From Mycolicibacterium litorale (GTDB lineage: Bacteria; Actinomycetota; Actinomycetes; Mycobacteriales; Mycobacteriaceae): a stretch of 64,000 nucleotides of DNA. Made by a program: the position numbers and the translations under genes. The notes under the pieces are model-generated. The model saw only the letters and a list, made by a program, of their open reading frames with translations. It made no database searches and was not told where the DNA came from. The stretch covers positions 1,860,001 to 1,924,000 of the forward strand of contig NZ_AP022586.1 in NCBI RefSeq assembly GCF_010731695.1, written 5' to 3'. Positions 8,728 to 17,786 of the stretch are shown piece after piece. Within the stretch, counting starts at the first letter, position 1, and each line of letters opens with the position of its first letter.

Positions 8728-9945
8728 TCAGCGGATCGGGAGCCCCGTCACCGCGCGGCCGATCACCAGGCGCTGGATCTCGCTGGTGCCCTCGAAGATC
8801 GTGAAGATCTTCGCGTCGCGGTGCATCCGCTCGACGGGATAGTCGCGGGTGTAGCCGTTACCGCCCAGAATCTGGATCGCCTCGTCGGTGACGTACACGG
8901 CGGTCTCGCTGGCGTACAGCTTGGCCATCGAGCCCTCCGCCGAGGTGAACGCCTTGTTGTTGCGGTGCATCCACCCGGCCCGCCACACCAGCATCCGGGT
9001 GGCGTCGATTCGGGCCTTCATATCGGCGAGCTTGAACGCGACGGCCTGGAACTCACCGATCTTGCGGCCGAACTGTTCGCGCTGGCAGGCATAGTCGAGC
9101 GCGTACTCGTAGGCGGCGCGGGCCACGCCCAGCGCCATCGCTCCCACGAACGGACGGGTCCGCTCGAACGTCGCCATCGCAGCCTGGCTCGCCGTCCGCT
9201 GCCCTTCCTTGGCCCGCGCGATGCGCTTCTCGAACTTCTCGCGCCCGCCGAGGATGAGCTCGCCGGGGAGGCGGACGTTGTCGAGCACCACCTCCGCGGT
9301 GTGTGAGGCGCGGATTCCGTGCTTCTTGAACTTCTGGCCCTGTGACAGCCCCCGCGTTCCGGGCGGCACGATGAAGGTCGCCTGCCCACGCGTCCCGAGG
9401 TCGGGATACACCGAGGCCACCACGACGTGGACGTTCGCGATGCCGCCGTTGGTGGCCCACGTCTTCGTGCCGTTGAGCACCCACTCGTCGGCAGCCTCGT
9501 CGTAGACCGCGCGGGTGCGCACCGCACCGACGTCCGAACCGGCGCCCGGTTCGGAGGAACAGAACGCGGCCACCTTCGTGTCACCGGGTGTACCGAACAT
9601 GGCGGGCAGCCAGTCGCCGATCTGCTGCGGCGTGCCGTTCGACGCCAGTGCCGCGGCAGCCAGCCCGGTCGCCAGGATGGACAGCGCGATGCCCGCATCG
9701 CCCCAGAAGAGCTCCTCGAACACGGTGATCAGCCCGATACCGCTGGTCTCCCCCGCCATCTGGGCGAACAGGTCGGGGGTGTACAGCCCGACCTTGGCCG
9801 CCTCTTCGATGATGGGCCAGGGGGTTTCCTCGCGCTCGTCCCACTCCGCGGCGGCGGGCCGGACCACGTCGCGGGCGAATTCGTGCACCCAGTCGCGCAC
9901 CGAGACGACGTCTTCGGGAAGTTCGAGCGAGAAGGTGGGCTCCAT
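8728..9945 (-). CDS. Acyl-CoA dehydrogenase
   Basis: 405-residue FAD enzyme of beta-oxidation type. The FAD-binding segment ([13 protein letters not shown]) and the following WATNGG are clear. The C-terminal FEGTSEIQ carries the glutamate that serves as catalytic base in short/medium-chain members. Length is normal for the family. The ATG at 9945 was chosen because GGAG lies 6 bases upstream; ATGs at 9957 and further upstream lack a site. Chain-length specificity cannot be told. It is flanked by the repeat at 8656 and the xylulokinase, with no obvious pathway partner beyond the nearby thioesterase. Confidence 0.93.
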   Translation of the reverse strand: MEPTFSLELPEDVVSVRDWVHEFARDVVRPAAAEWDEREETPWPIIEEAAKVGLYTPDLFAQMAGETSGIGLITVFEELFWGDAGIALSILATGLAAAALASNGTPQQIGDWLPAMFGTPGDTKVAAFCSSEPGAGSDVGAVRTRAVYDEAADEWVLNGTKTWATNGGIANVHVVVASVYPDLGTRGQATFIVPPGTRGLSQGQKFKKHGIRASHTAEVVLDNVRLPGELILGGREKFEKRIARAKEGQRTASQAAMATFERTRPFVGAMALGVARAAYEYALDYACQREQFGRKIGEFQAVAFKLADMKARIDATRMLVWRAGWMHRNNKAFTSAEGSMAKLYASETAVYVTDEAIQILGGNGYTRDYPVERMHRDAKIFTIFEGTSEIQRLVIGRAVTGLPIR

Positions 9946-10003
9946 CGCGGTCTCCATTCGTGGCGCGGTATTCGCCGCCCATCGTGTCACGCGGTGCCGG
10001 AGC

Positions 10004-11401
10004 TCACTGTCCCAGTGTCAGCACCCGTGCGGCGTCGTACTGCTCGTTGACGTGCGGGGTCGGCTCCGCCTCGTAGGTCGCGGTCACACCGAAGCTCCAG
10101 TCCGGCGGCGCATCTCGGCCCGAGAGCGCCCACGCGGCCTGACGGGCCGCACCGAGCGCCACGTACTCCGCCGGGGTCGGCACATGCACGGGCCTGCCCA
10201 GGACAGCCGGGGCGATGCGGCGGACGGCCTCCGAGCGCGCCCCGCCGCCGACCAGGATGATCCGCAGGACCTCGACACCCTGGGCGGAGATCTTGTCGAT
10301 GCAGTAGGCCATCGACGCGAGCAGTCCCTCGACGGCCGCGCGCGCCACGTTGGCCTGGGTGAAGTTGCGTGTGGTGACCCCGTGCAGGGCGCCGGTGGCG
10401 TCGGGCAGGTTCGGGGAACGCTCGCCGTCGAAGTACGGAACCAGCGTGAGGCCCTCGGCGCCTGCGGGCGCCGTCAGCGCGAGGCGGTCGAGTTCGTCGA
10501 ATTCGACGCGCAGCATCCCGGCCGTGGCCGCGAGCACCGGCGCTCCGTTGAGCGTGCACACCAGCGGAAGCTGGCGCCCGGTCGCGTCGGCGAAGCCGGC
10601 GACGAGGCCTTCGGGGTCATGCGGCGCGGTGGTCGCCACGGCGCTGACCACCCCGGAGGTGCCCAGCGACATCACGCAGTCTCCGGCACGCGCGCCGAGA
10701 CCCAGCGCGGCGGCGGCGTTGTCCCCGGCGCCCGGCCCGAGGGGCGCACCCGATGCGGTCTGCCCTGCGACATCGCGCGGGCCGAGGACCTGCGGGAGGA
10801 CGGGGCGGCGACCACGCATCGCCAGTTCCAGCAGATCCTGCTGGTACTCGCCGCTCTTGGCCGAGAAGTAGCCGGTCCCGCTGGCGTCGCTGCGGTCGGT
10901 GCGCACGTCGCCGATATCGGTGGAACCCGACAAACGCCATGTCAGCCAGTCGTGTGGCAGGCACACCGCCGCGGTCGCGTCGGCGTTGGCGGGTTCGGAG
11001 TCGGCCAGCCAGCGCAGTTTGGTGGCGGTGATGGCGGCGACCGGCACCACGCCGATGCGCTCTGCCCACGCACCCGGGCCGCCGAGTTCGGCGACCAGAT
11101 CCGCTGCCGCAGACGCGGAGCGAGTGTCGTTCCACAGCAACGCATCTCGCACGACGGCGCCGTCGTGGTCCAGGCACACCATGCCGTGCTGCTGCGCGCC
11201 GATCGACACCGCCTCGACGTCGTCGAGACCGCCCGCCGCGGTGACGGCGGCCTGCAGCGCCGCCCACCACGCCTGCGGATCGACCTCGGTACCGCCCGGG
11301 TGCGGTGACGTCGCCGAGCGAACGGTCTCACCGGTGTCGGCGTCGCACACCAGGACCTTGCACGACTGAGTCGACGAATCGATTCCGGCGACCAGTGCCA
11401 C
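10004..11401 (-). CDS. xylB: Xylulokinase (FGGY family)
   Basis: 465-residue kinase that would convert D-xylulose to xylulose 5-phosphate. Features are the N-terminal [10 protein letters not shown] phosphate loop, the XylB-type segment [11 protein letters not shown], the active-site region [11 protein letters not shown] with LGTSG, and the C-terminal LVGGGARS and ALGAARQAA. It resembles M. tuberculosis Rv0729 in general character. It is a second FGGY kinase close to the polyol locus and may receive xylulose produced by polyol dehydrogenases. It is divergent from the DUF6328 gene and 58 bases upstream of the acyl-CoA dehydrogenase start. Confidence 0.88.
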   Translation of the reverse strand: MALVAGIDSSTQSCKVLVCDADTGETVRSATSPHPGGTEVDPQAWWAALQAAVTAAGGLDDVEAVSIGAQQHGMVCLDHDGAVVRDALLWNDTRSASAAADLVAELGGPGAWAERIGVVPVAAITATKLRWLADSEPANADATAAVCLPHDWLTWRLSGSTDIGDVRTDRSDASGTGYFSAKSGEYQQDLLELAMRGRRPVLPQVLGPRDVAGQTASGAPLGPGAGDNAAAALGLGARAGDCVMSLGTSGVVSAVATTAPHDPEGLVAGFADATGRQLPLVCTLNGAPVLAATAGMLRVEFDELDRLALTAPAGAEGLTLVPYFDGERSPNLPDATGALHGVTTRNFTQANVARAAVEGLLASMAYCIDKISAQGVEVLRIILVGGGARSEAVRRIAPAVLGRPVHVPTPAEYVALGAARQAAWALSGRDAPPDWSFGVTATYEAEPTPHVNEQYDAARVLTLGQ

Positions 11402-11507
11402 GGCGACCTCCTCGGGATCAGCGGCTGAACCACACCACCCTAGTCAGCGCGGCGGCGAACCGGACAGAACGCCGGTCGCGCGGCCGAGGGCCTGCCACAA
11501 TCGGCCG

Positions 11508-12017
11508 ATGGCCGGCGAGAGCACGGAGCACCGGGACCGGCAGCGGTGGGATCCTGAACGCAACGAGACGGAGACCGAGCGACTGGACCGCAACTGGTCG
11601 AGCCTGCTGCAGGAACTGCGCGTCGCGCAGACGGGCGTGCAGGTACTGACCGGATTCCTGCTGATCCTGCCGTTCCAGGAGCGCTTCACCGAACTCGACG
11701 ACGGCGCGCGGCTGGTGTACCTGATGACCGTCGCATCCTCGATCGGCTCCACCGTGCTGCTTGTGGCTCCAGTCAGCATGCACCGGATGCTCTTTCGGCA
11801 GCACCGCCTCGACGCGCTGGTGGCCTCCTCCCACCGGTTCGCGATCGCGGGGCTTCTGCTGCTGGGAACGGCGTTGACCGGGGTGGCCGCCATCATCTTC
11901 GACGCCGTCCTCGGCGCGACCGGCGCATGGGCCGCCGGGATCGTGACGCTGCTGTCGCTCACCGCGTCGTGGTTCTGGCATCCGTTGCGCCGGCGCCGGC
12001 GCAAGACCCCGCACTGA
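11508..12017 (+). CDS. DUF6328 family membrane protein
   Basis: 169-residue protein. A charged cytoplasmic N-terminus (about residues 1-40) is followed by four likely membrane segments: near residues 43-58, 68-87, 108-128 and 135-155. It ends in a strongly basic tail (RRRRRK). It matches the DUF6328 pattern common in actinobacteria. Function is unknown. It precedes the DoxX gene on the same strand by 39 bases, so the two may be co-transcribed. Confidence 0.75.
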   Translation: MAGESTEHRDRQRWDPERNETETERLDRNWSSLLQELRVAQTGVQVLTGFLLILPFQERFTELDDGARLVYLMTVASSIGSTVLLVAPVSMHRMLFRQHRLDALVASSHRFAIAGLLLLGTALTGVAAIIFDAVLGATGAWAAGIVTLLSLTASWFWHPLRRRRRKTPH

Positions 12018-12056
12018 CGCGTTTGTGAGCTGGTCGCCCGGGGAACACAGCGCAAC

Positions 12057-13022
12057 ATGCTTATCCGACGTATCGCGCGACCCATGTTGTCTGCTGTGTT
12101 CATCGGGCGTGGAGTGGAGGCTCTGCGGAGCCCCAAACCGGCTGTCGATGCGGCCAAGCCGACGCTCGAAGGTTTGAGCAAGCTGCCCGATCCGGTGGGG
12201 ACCAACGTGCCCACCAACGCCGAGACGGTCGCCCGCGTCACCGCGGGCGTGCAGATCGGTGGCGGGCTGCTGCTGGCCTCCGGCAAGTTGCCGCGTCTGG
12301 CCTCCGCAGCGCTGGCGTTCAGTGTGGTGCCGGGCAGCCTCGGCGGGCACATGTTCTGGAACGAGACCGACCCGACCCGCAAGGCCGACGAGCGTCGCGC
12401 CTTCCTCACCGACGTGAGCCTGATCGGCGGGCTGATCATTGCCGCCGTCGACACCGAGGGCAAACCGTCCCTCGGGTGGCGCGGGCGCCACGCGGCCCGC
12501 AAGGTCACCGCGGCGCTGCCGGTCGGCGCGGCCGCCGGCGGCTCTCTGACCGACAGCGAACTCGCCGAGAAGCTGGGCCACGGTCTGCACGTCGGCGCGG
12601 AGCGCGGGCGTGAACTGGCCAGCGTCGCCCTGGAACGCGGTGCGGAGTTGGCCGAGGTGGCCCGTGAGCGGGGTGCGGAACTCGCCGAGGTCGCCTCCAA
12701 GCGGGGTGCCGAGTTCGCCGAGGTCGCCAGCAAGCGCAGCGCAGAACTGGCGGAGGTCGCCAGCAAGCGCAGCGCCGAACTGGCCGATGTGGCGAGCAAG
12801 CGCGGCGCGGTGCTGGCCGAAGTCGCCCGCGAGCGCGGAACCGAGTGGGCCGAGGTGGCACGGGACCGCGCGCCCGAACTGGCCGAAGTCGCCAAGGGAC
12901 GCAGCGCCGAGCTGGCCCTGCTCGCCCGTGAGCGCGCCAACGATCTCGCGGAGACGACCCGCAGCCAGGTCAAGCAGACCAGGAAACAGGCCAAGAAGGA
13001 AGCCAAGCGCCGGATGAAGTGA
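12057..13022 (+). CDS. DoxX family protein with C-terminal 11 x 11-residue helical repeats
   Basis: 321 residues. Residues 1 to about 130 resemble a DoxX membrane domain with GSLGGHMFW and three to four hydrophobic segments. Residues 182-302 consist of eleven consecutive 11-residue units of the type ERGAELAEVAR. The tail (303-321) is very basic (KQAKKEAKRRMK). Eleven-residue periodicity predicts a long amphipathic or right-handed coiled helix, as in apolipoproteins and LEA proteins, so a membrane-surface or stress role is plausible. That is an inference; DoxX alone does not define function. A strong hairpin follows the stop codon. Confidence 0.82.
   Translation: MLIRRIARPMLSAVFIGRGVEALRSPKPAVDAAKPTLEGLSKLPDPVGTNVPTNAETVARVTAGVQIGGGLLLASGKLPRLASAALAFSVVPGSLGGHMFWNETDPTRKADERRAFLTDVSLIGGLIIAAVDTEGKPSLGWRGRHAARKVTAALPVGAAAGGSLTDSELAEKLGHGLHVGAERGRELASVALERGAELAEVARERGAELAEVASKRGAEFAEVASKRSAELAEVASKRSAELADVASKRGAVLAEVARERGTEWAEVARDRAPELAEVAKGRSAELALLARERANDLAETTRSQVKQTRKQAKKEAKRRMK
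12600..12962 (+). repeat. Eleven in-frame 33-base repeats coding 11-mers
   Basis: The repeats code for units with consensus (E/K)R-(G/S)-A-E-L-A-E-V-A-(R/S). Positions 6, 7 and 10 (L, A, A) are nearly invariant, and charged residues alternate on the other faces. The central units 3-6 are most alike, and the outer ones have drifted. This pattern suggests expansion by unequal recombination followed by divergence. Confidence 0.8.
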
Positions 13023-13046
13023 TCCGAACCGAAACCTGATCTTGTC

Positions 13047-13074
13047 GAACCGGGCGCGTCGAAGCGCCCGGTTC
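13047..13074 (+). terminator. Strong hairpin after the DoxX gene
   Basis: Perfect 11-base stem GAACCGGGCGC / GCGCCCGGTTC with a 6-base loop, starting 25 bases after the DoxX stop codon. There is no clear T-run, as is usual for mycobacterial hairpin terminators. It separates the DoxX gene from the RDD gene. Confidence 0.65.
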
Positions 13075-13131
13075 GTCATGTTTCGGCGGTAGATTCGAGC
13101 CCACCCCACAACGCGGTCAGGAGTGTGTCCG

Positions 13132-13719
13132 ATGACAACCGGTGACTATCCCCCTCAGCCGGGCCAACCCCCATACGGCGAGCCCCAGTACGGGCAACCC
13201 CAGTACGGGCAACCGCAATACGGCCAGCCGCAGTACGGCCAACCCCCGTACGGTCAGCCGCAATACGGACCCGGCGGCTATCCGCCCGGACCGGGCGGCG
13301 CCGTTCCCGGAAGCCTCGGGATGCGGTTCCTCGCGCGGTTGATCGACGGCATCATCGTCGGCATCGTCGGTGGCCTGCTCGTCGCGCTGACCGATTCGAT
13401 GTCCAACGTCTGGATCACCGGCCTGTTCACCGGTGTGCTGTCGTTCCTGTACTACGTCCTGTTCGAGGTGACGCAGGGCTGGACCCCCGGCAAGAAGCTG
13501 TTGGGGATGAGCGTGCGCGGACCTGGCGGCGCCCCGAAGCCGTCGGCGTCGCAGTCGGCGATCCGCAACCTGTTCACGCTGCTCCCGATCATCCCGTTCA
13601 TCGGCGGTCTGCTCGGGGTCATCGCGATCGTCGTCATCGCGGTGACGATCAACGGCAGCCCGACCAAGCAGGGCAAGCACGACGAGATGGCAGGTGGCAC
13701 CCAGGTGGTCAAGGGCTGA
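13132..13719 (+). CDS. RDD family membrane protein with QPQYG-repeat N-terminus
   Basis: 195 residues. Residues 12-46 are seven pentapeptides of the type QPQYG, followed by a Gly/Pro-rich spacer. From about residue 60 there is an RDD domain: [16 protein letters not shown] carries the conserved Arg and Asp, and [11 protein letters not shown] is the second signature. Three membrane segments are visible. RDD proteins are membrane proteins of varied or unknown role. The ATG at 13132 has AGGAG 9 bases upstream and was preferred to a GTG at 13123. A DUF4333 protein at 54263 carries a similar QPQYG-rich tail. Confidence 0.88.
   Translation: MTTGDYPPQPGQPPYGEPQYGQPQYGQPQYGQPQYGQPPYGQPQYGPGGYPPGPGGAVPGSLGMRFLARLIDGIIVGIVGGLLVALTDSMSNVWITGLFTGVLSFLYYVLFEVTQGWTPGKKLLGMSVRGPGGAPKPSASQSAIRNLFTLLPIIPFIGGLLGVIAIVVIAVTINGSPTKQGKHDEMAGGTQVVKG
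13165..13269 (+). repeat. Seven 15-base repeats coding QPxYG
   Basis: Tandem in-frame repeat at the start of the RDD gene, coding [15 protein letters not shown] (three times), QPPYG and QPQYG. Third-base differences between units show that it is not a recent duplication of a single unit. Confidence 0.75.
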
Positions 13720-13738
13720 CATCGTCTGAGCCAGAACG

Positions 13739-13769
13739 GAAGTCCCCCGGCCCCAAGCCGGGGGACTTC
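13739..13769. terminator. Bidirectional terminator between RDD gene and gntP
   Basis: Perfect 13-base stem GAAGTCCCCCGGC / GCCGGGGGACTTC with a 5-base loop, 19 bases after the RDD stop codon. It lies between two convergent genes and could end both transcripts. A second small hairpin (CCCGCA / TGCGGG, 13785-13799) lies just before the gntP stop codon. Confidence 0.75.
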
Positions 13770-13805
13770 TCGATTCGGGTCAGTCCCGCATCGTGCGGGG
13801 CGGTG

Positions 13806-15338
13806 TCATATGAAGATCCCGAGCAGCAGCACGAACACCAGACCGGTGACCGACAGCGCCGTCTCCATGAGCGACCACGTCTTGATGGTCTGGCCCACCG
13901 ACATCCCGAAGAACTCCTTGACCAGCCAGAAGCCGGCGTCGTTGACGTGGCTGAAGAACAGCGAGCCGGCGCCGACGGCCAACACGATCAGCGACACCTC
14001 GCCGGTGCTCATCCCTTCGATGAGGCCGAGCATGAGCGACGACGCGGTGATCGTGGCGACCGTCGCCGAACCGGTGGCGAGCCGGATCAGCACCGCCAGC
14101 ACCCACGCCAGCAGGATCACCGAAACGTTTGCCGCGGTGGCCCATTCGGCGAGTTTCGTCCCGATGCCGGTGTCGACGAGCACCTGTTTGAAACCACCGC
14201 CCGCCGCCACGATGAGGATGATCCCGGCGACCGGCGGCAGTGACGATTCGATGCACTTCATGATCTGATCGCGGGCCATCCCCGCCCCACGGCCGAGGGT
14301 GAAGATGCCGACGATGACCGCGATCAGCAGCGCCATCAGCGGGCGGCCCAGCACGTCGAACGTCTGCCGCAGCGGGTTGCTCTCGTCGTCGATGAAGATG
14401 TCGACCAACGCCTTGCCCATCATCAGGGCGACCGGCAGCAGGACGCTGAACAAGGTGATGCCGAACGAGGGCCTGCGCCGCTCGGTCAGGGTGCCCGTCG
14501 CGGTGACCGCGGCGGTTCCCCCACCGGAGCCCGATTCGCGGTCCGGTGTCGAAGTGCCCGGGCCCGAAGCCGTCGGCCCCGAACCCGTTGTGCCGGAAGC
14601 CGTCGTCGGTGACCCCTTCAGGTCCGAGCCGAAGTCGTCGGCGTCGAAGCGGTCGGGGACGCCGAGGACCACCCAGCGGCCGGCGAGCTTTCCGAACAGC
14701 GGCCCGGCGATGATCGTGGTGGGAATGGCGACCGCGACGCCGAGCGCGAGCGTGATGCCCAGGTCGGCACCGAGCAGGTCGATCGCGGTCAGCGGGCCCG
14801 GGTGCGGCGGGACCAGCCCGTGCATCGCGGACAGGCCCGCCAGCGCGGGGATGCCGATGGTGATCAGCGACAGCCCGGACCGGCGCGCGACCAGGTAGAT
14901 CACCGGCATCAGCAGGACCAGCCCGATTTCGAAGAACATCGGCAGCCCGATCACCGCGCCCACCAACGCCATTGCCCACGGCAGCGACCGCGGCGACGCG
15001 TGCCCGACGATGGTGTCGACGATCTCGTCGGCTCCGCCGGAATCGGCGAGCAGCTTGGCGAACATCGCACCGAGCGCGATCAGGATGCCGACACCGGCGG
15101 CCGTGCTGCCGAATCCGTCGGCGAACGAATCGAGGCCGTCGCCGATGTTCACACCGGCCGCCAGCCCGACGGTGAGGGCACCGAAGATGAGGGCCAGGAA
15201 CGGATTCAGCTTCGCGACGGTGATGAGCACGACGATCACCGCGATGCCGGCCAGGGCTGCCAACACCAGCTGCGGGCCGCCGGCCACGGGTTCGGGTAGC
15301 TCGGTGTCGGCCGCCAGAAGGGTCAGTGCCGCGGTCAT
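13806..15338 (-). CDS. gntP: Gluconate:H+ symporter, GntP family
   Basis: 510-residue integral membrane permease with 12 or more hydrophobic segments. GntP-type signatures include ALGAMFAKLLADSGGADEI and GLSAMHGLVPPHPGP. Between the two membrane halves is a hydrophilic Ser/Gly/Thr-rich loop at about residues 235-285 that is longer than in typical GntP. The ATG at 15338 overlaps the stop of gluconokinase by 4 bases, so the pair is translationally coupled. Together they would import gluconate and phosphorylate it to 6-phosphogluconate. No gluconate-specific regulator is adjacent. Confidence 0.92.
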   Translation of the reverse strand: MTAALTLLAADTELPEPVAGGPQLVLAALAGIAVIVVLITVAKLNPFLALIFGALTVGLAAGVNIGDGLDSFADGFGSTAAGVGILIALGAMFAKLLADSGGADEIVDTIVGHASPRSLPWAMALVGAVIGLPMFFEIGLVLLMPVIYLVARRSGLSLITIGIPALAGLSAMHGLVPPHPGPLTAIDLLGADLGITLALGVAVAIPTTIIAGPLFGKLAGRWVVLGVPDRFDADDFGSDLKGSPTTASGTTGSGPTASGPGTSTPDRESGSGGGTAAVTATGTLTERRRPSFGITLFSVLLPVALMMGKALVDIFIDDESNPLRQTFDVLGRPLMALLIAVIVGIFTLGRGAGMARDQIMKCIESSLPPVAGIILIVAAGGGFKQVLVDTGIGTKLAEWATAANVSVILLAWVLAVLIRLATGSATVATITASSLMLGLIEGMSTGEVSLIVLAVGAGSLFFSHVNDAGFWLVKEFFGMSVGQTIKTWSLMETALSVTGLVFVLLLGIFI

Positions 15339-15850
15339 CGGTGCTCCTGTTCGGTGGTGGGGGAAGCCGTGAGCTCCAGGTAGGTCTCGATGATCGAGTC
15401 GATGTCCCGGGCGACGTCGATGGTGACGCCGCGTTCGTCGTCGGTCAGCGGCTCGAGCGTGGCGAACTGCGAGGCCAGCAGGGAAGCCGGCATGAAATGA
15501 CCGGGACGGCTGGCTTGGCGGCGCCCGATGACCTCGGCGGCGCCGGCCAGGTGGAGGAACTCCACGTCGGGACAGTGTCTGCGCAGTTGGTCCCGGTAGC
15601 GGTGTTTGAGCGCCGAACAGCTCATGACGCCGCCGTCCGGGTGGGCGGCCAGCCACTCCCCGATCGCTTCCAGCCACGGGTGGCGGTCGTCGTCGTCGAG
15701 AGGTTGTCCCGCGGTCATCTTGGCGATGTTGGCCGGCGGGTGGAAGTCGTCGGCATCGGCGAACGGCACCCGAAGCCGCTGGGACAGCGCGGCGCCCACC
15801 GTGGACTTACCCGACCCTGAGACGCCCATGACCACGATCGGTGATCCCAT
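15335..15850 (-). CDS. gntK: Gluconokinase
   Basis: 171-residue cytoplasmic kinase that phosphorylates gluconate to 6-phosphogluconate, feeding the pentose phosphate pathway. The Walker A motif is GVSGSGKST at residues 9-17, followed by the family signatures DADDFHPPANIAKM, PLDDDDRHPWL and SCSALKHRYRDQLR. Length is standard for the GntK family. The start at 15850 gives MGSPIVVMGVSG. It is the first gene of the gntK-gntP unit. Confidence 0.94.
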   Translation of the reverse strand: MGSPIVVMGVSGSGKSTVGAALSQRLRVPFADADDFHPPANIAKMTAGQPLDDDDRHPWLEAIGEWLAAHPDGGVMSCSALKHRYRDQLRRHCPDVEFLHLAGAAEVIGRRQASRPGHFMPASLLASQFATLEPLTDDERGVTIDVARDIDSIIETYLELTASPTTEQEHR

Positions 15851-15868
15851 CCGAACCAGATACCCCGT

Positions 15869-15884
15869 TGTGGCCGATGCCACA
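15869..15884. promoter_or_regulatory. Candidate operator upstream of gntK
   Basis: Perfect 6-base inverted repeat TGTGGC / GCCACA with a 4-base spacer, 19 bases upstream of the gntK start codon. It lies in the 69-base divergent gap shared with the SCO6745-like gene. Such a site would suit a dimeric repressor, but no regulator is encoded nearby; the assignment rests on symmetry only. Confidence 0.3.
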
Positions 15885-15919
15885 CCGCGCGACGACGCGG
15901 CGGTGGTTGACTCAGAAGG

Positions 15920-16807
15920 GTGAGCAGACGTCCGGAGTTGGCCCGCCGCTTGTTCGACCGCATCGAACCCGTCCATGCCGTCACGTACTTCGCGCCGCAG
16001 GCGCGGTCGGCGTTCGACGGGCTGGGCTACCGCGGATTCTGGATGGGCTATTTCGCCGCCCGTTCGGCGCCGCTGGGCCGGGTGCCCGCCGACGTGGTCA
16101 CCGCGATCTTCTACAACTTCGCGCCCGAGCGGGTGGCCAAGGCGCTGCCCGCGGCGTGGGACGTGGCGCCTCCGGCTGCCGCGCTGCAGGCCCGCGAAGA
16201 GTCGGCCGCGGCGGCCCTGGCCGGCTGCGGTGTCCGCGACACCGACGATGTCCGCACCGCCGCCGCGTTGTTGGCGAAAGCCGCCCGCGTCCTGCCGGTG
16301 GACGGCAGACCGCTCTACGCGGCGAACCGGGCGCTGGACTGGCCGCAGGATCCGGTGGCCATTCTGTGGCATGCGACCACCCTGCTGCGCGAGCACCGGG
16401 GCGACGGGCACGTCGCGCTGCTCGCGGCCGCGGGGGTCAGCGGACGCGAATGCAACGTCCTGCACGCCGCGGCCGGGCGGGTGCCCCGGGAGATGATCAT
16501 GCGCAGCCGCGACTACGACGACGCGCAGTGGCAGCACCACACCGAACGCCTCGCGGACCGCGGTCTGCTCGACCGGGCGGGCGACCTCACCGAGGCGGGC
16601 CGCAGGTTCAAACAGGACATCGAGGACGCCACCGACAGGTTGGCGCTGAGCGCACTGGACCCGCTGAGCGACGACGAGGTGGAGACCCTGTTCCAGACCC
16701 TGACGCCGATCACCCGTGCGGTGGTCCAGGGCGGAATCGTGCCCGATGCGACGCCGATGGGCCTGTCGCGCGACGACCTCGACGACGCCGGTGCGCATCT
16801 GCGCTGA
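15920..16807 (+). CDS. SCO6745-family protein of unknown function
   Basis: 295 residues, GTG start. Almost entirely alpha-helical by composition. Signatures include HAVTYFAPQARSAFDGLG at the N-terminus, GYWxGYFAxRxAPLG-like sequence (FWMGYFAARSAPLG) near residue 45, and HWGYFQ-like positions replaced by WQHHTERLADRGL. The C-terminal part (DRGLLDRAGDLTEAGRRFKQ) looks like a winged-helix segment. The family is widespread in actinobacteria and sometimes annotated SalK-like; its function is not established. It is convergent with the DUF3140 gene, with 6 bases between them. Confidence 0.72.
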   Translation: MSRRPELARRLFDRIEPVHAVTYFAPQARSAFDGLGYRGFWMGYFAARSAPLGRVPADVVTAIFYNFAPERVAKALPAAWDVAPPAAALQAREESAAAALAGCGVRDTDDVRTAAALLAKAARVLPVDGRPLYAANRALDWPQDPVAILWHATTLLREHRGDGHVALLAAAGVSGRECNVLHAAAGRVPREMIMRSRDYDDAQWQHHTERLADRGLLDRAGDLTEAGRRFKQDIEDATDRLALSALDPLSDDEVETLFQTLTPITRAVVQGGIVPDATPMGLSRDDLDDAGAHLR

Positions 16808-16813
16808 GCGCAG

Positions 16814-17149
16814 TCAGCTCTTCTCGGGGTCGTGCCCCCAGTTCATCAATGAGTACCGCCATGGTGTGCCCTCGACGTCGCCCGACGGCCGTTGCGCGAG
16901 ATGGCGTTTGACGTAGCCGACCACCTTGCGCATGTGCGCGTAGTCGTCGTCGTCCAGATCGGTCTTCTTGGTCTGCAGGATGGTGACGATGCGGCGTCCG
17001 CTGGCGTGCCCGGTCGCTTCCCCGCCACCGGACTTCTGCCCCACCGACGTCGATTCGTCGGTCGACAGCCACGTGTCGAGCTCACCGGCGGTCATGTTGA
17101 CCGCATCACGGAACTGCGACCACGTCTCCTCGTGGTCGTCGGTGGACAT
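16814..17149 (-). CDS. DUF3140 family small protein
   Basis: 111 residues, acidic and soluble. Motifs FRDAVNMTAGELDTWL and the C-terminal DYAHMRKVVGYVKRHLAQRP and WRYSLMNWGHDP are characteristic of DUF3140. The family has been described as possibly DNA-binding, without firm evidence. It lies 6 bases after the DUF2945 gene, with which it commonly pairs in actinobacteria, so the two probably act together. Confidence 0.85.
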   Translation of the reverse strand: MSTDDHEETWSQFRDAVNMTAGELDTWLSTDESTSVGQKSGGGEATGHASGRRIVTILQTKKTDLDDDDYAHMRKVVGYVKRHLAQRPSGDVEGTPWRYSLMNWGHDPEKS

Positions 17150-17155
17150 CGCCGG

Positions 17156-17368
17156 TCACTTCTTCTTCAGCGCACCGGGTTTGTGCACCGCGTCGTTGCC
17201 GCTCTTCTCGCTGCGCACACGGTACTGCGGTTCGTCCTTGGAGGCCTTGACCTTTCGGCCCGCGGCCTCTTTCTCCGAGGTGATCTTCTCGACGACCTCG
17301 CCTTCCGCGGTGCTGCCGTGGCTCTGCCAGGAGACCTTGTCGCCCTTCTTGAATTCCTTGTCGCTCAT
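17156..17368 (-). CDS. DUF2945 (HVA1/Tudor-like) small protein
   Basis: 70 residues, highly charged. MSDKEFKKGDKVSWQSHG is the typical opening of DUF2945, an SH3/Tudor-like barrel. DEPQYRVRSEKSG and the basic tail KKK complete the domain. The ATG at 17368 places the first strand at the N-terminus; longer forms start in low-quality sequence. It is followed directly by the DUF3140 gene. A role in stress response is often suggested for the family but not proven. Confidence 0.83.
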   Translation of the reverse strand: MSDKEFKKGDKVSWQSHGSTAEGEVVEKITSEKEAAGRKVKASKDEPQYRVRSEKSGNDAVHKPGALKKK

Positions 17369-17441
17369 GGAGCGCGGGTACCCGGCGGTTCCGGTGGTCA
17401 TCCGGGACGGGCCGCGACGTCATATTTTCGTCGTGACTGCC

Positions 17442-17780
17442 TCAGCGGGGGGCGTACATGATGAGGCCCACGCCGGCGAGGCAGACCACTGCGCCGGCGA
17501 TGTCCCACCGGTCCGGACGGAATCCGTCGACCACCACCCCCCAGAGCAGCGATCCGGCGACGAACACCCCGCCGTAGGCGGCCAGGATGCGGCCGAAGTG
17601 TGCATCGGGCTGAAAAGCCGCGACGAATCCGTAGGCGCCGAGGGCCAGGACGCCGGCGCCCGCCCACAGCCAGCCGCGATGTTCGCGCACTCCTTGCCAC
17701 ACCAGCCAGGCGCCGCCGATCTCGAGCAGTGCGGCGAGGACGAACAAGGCAGCGGATTTCAGCACGATCATGACGCTCAT
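17442..17780 (-). CDS. YnfA/UPF0060 family membrane protein
   Basis: 112 residues with four transmembrane segments. Conserved family features are [30 protein letters not shown] and [15 protein letters not shown], ending in MYAPR. YnfA proteins resemble small multidrug resistance transporters; their substrates are uncertain. The start is either the ATG at 17780 (MSVMIVLKS) or the ATG at 17771. Copy 2 of the dispersed intergenic repeat lies just upstream. Confidence 0.88.
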   Translation of the reverse strand: MSVMIVLKSAALFVLAALLEIGGAWLVWQGVREHRGWLWAGAGVLALGAYGFVAAFQPDAHFGRILAAYGGVFVAGSLLWGVVVDGFRPDRWDIAGAVVCLAGVGLIMYAPR

Positions 17781-17786
17781 GCTGCC

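Noticed and set aside
13165..13269. Regular short repeats considered as a CRISPR array
   Set aside because: Units are 15 bases, contiguous, in frame and code for QPxYG; there are no spacers.
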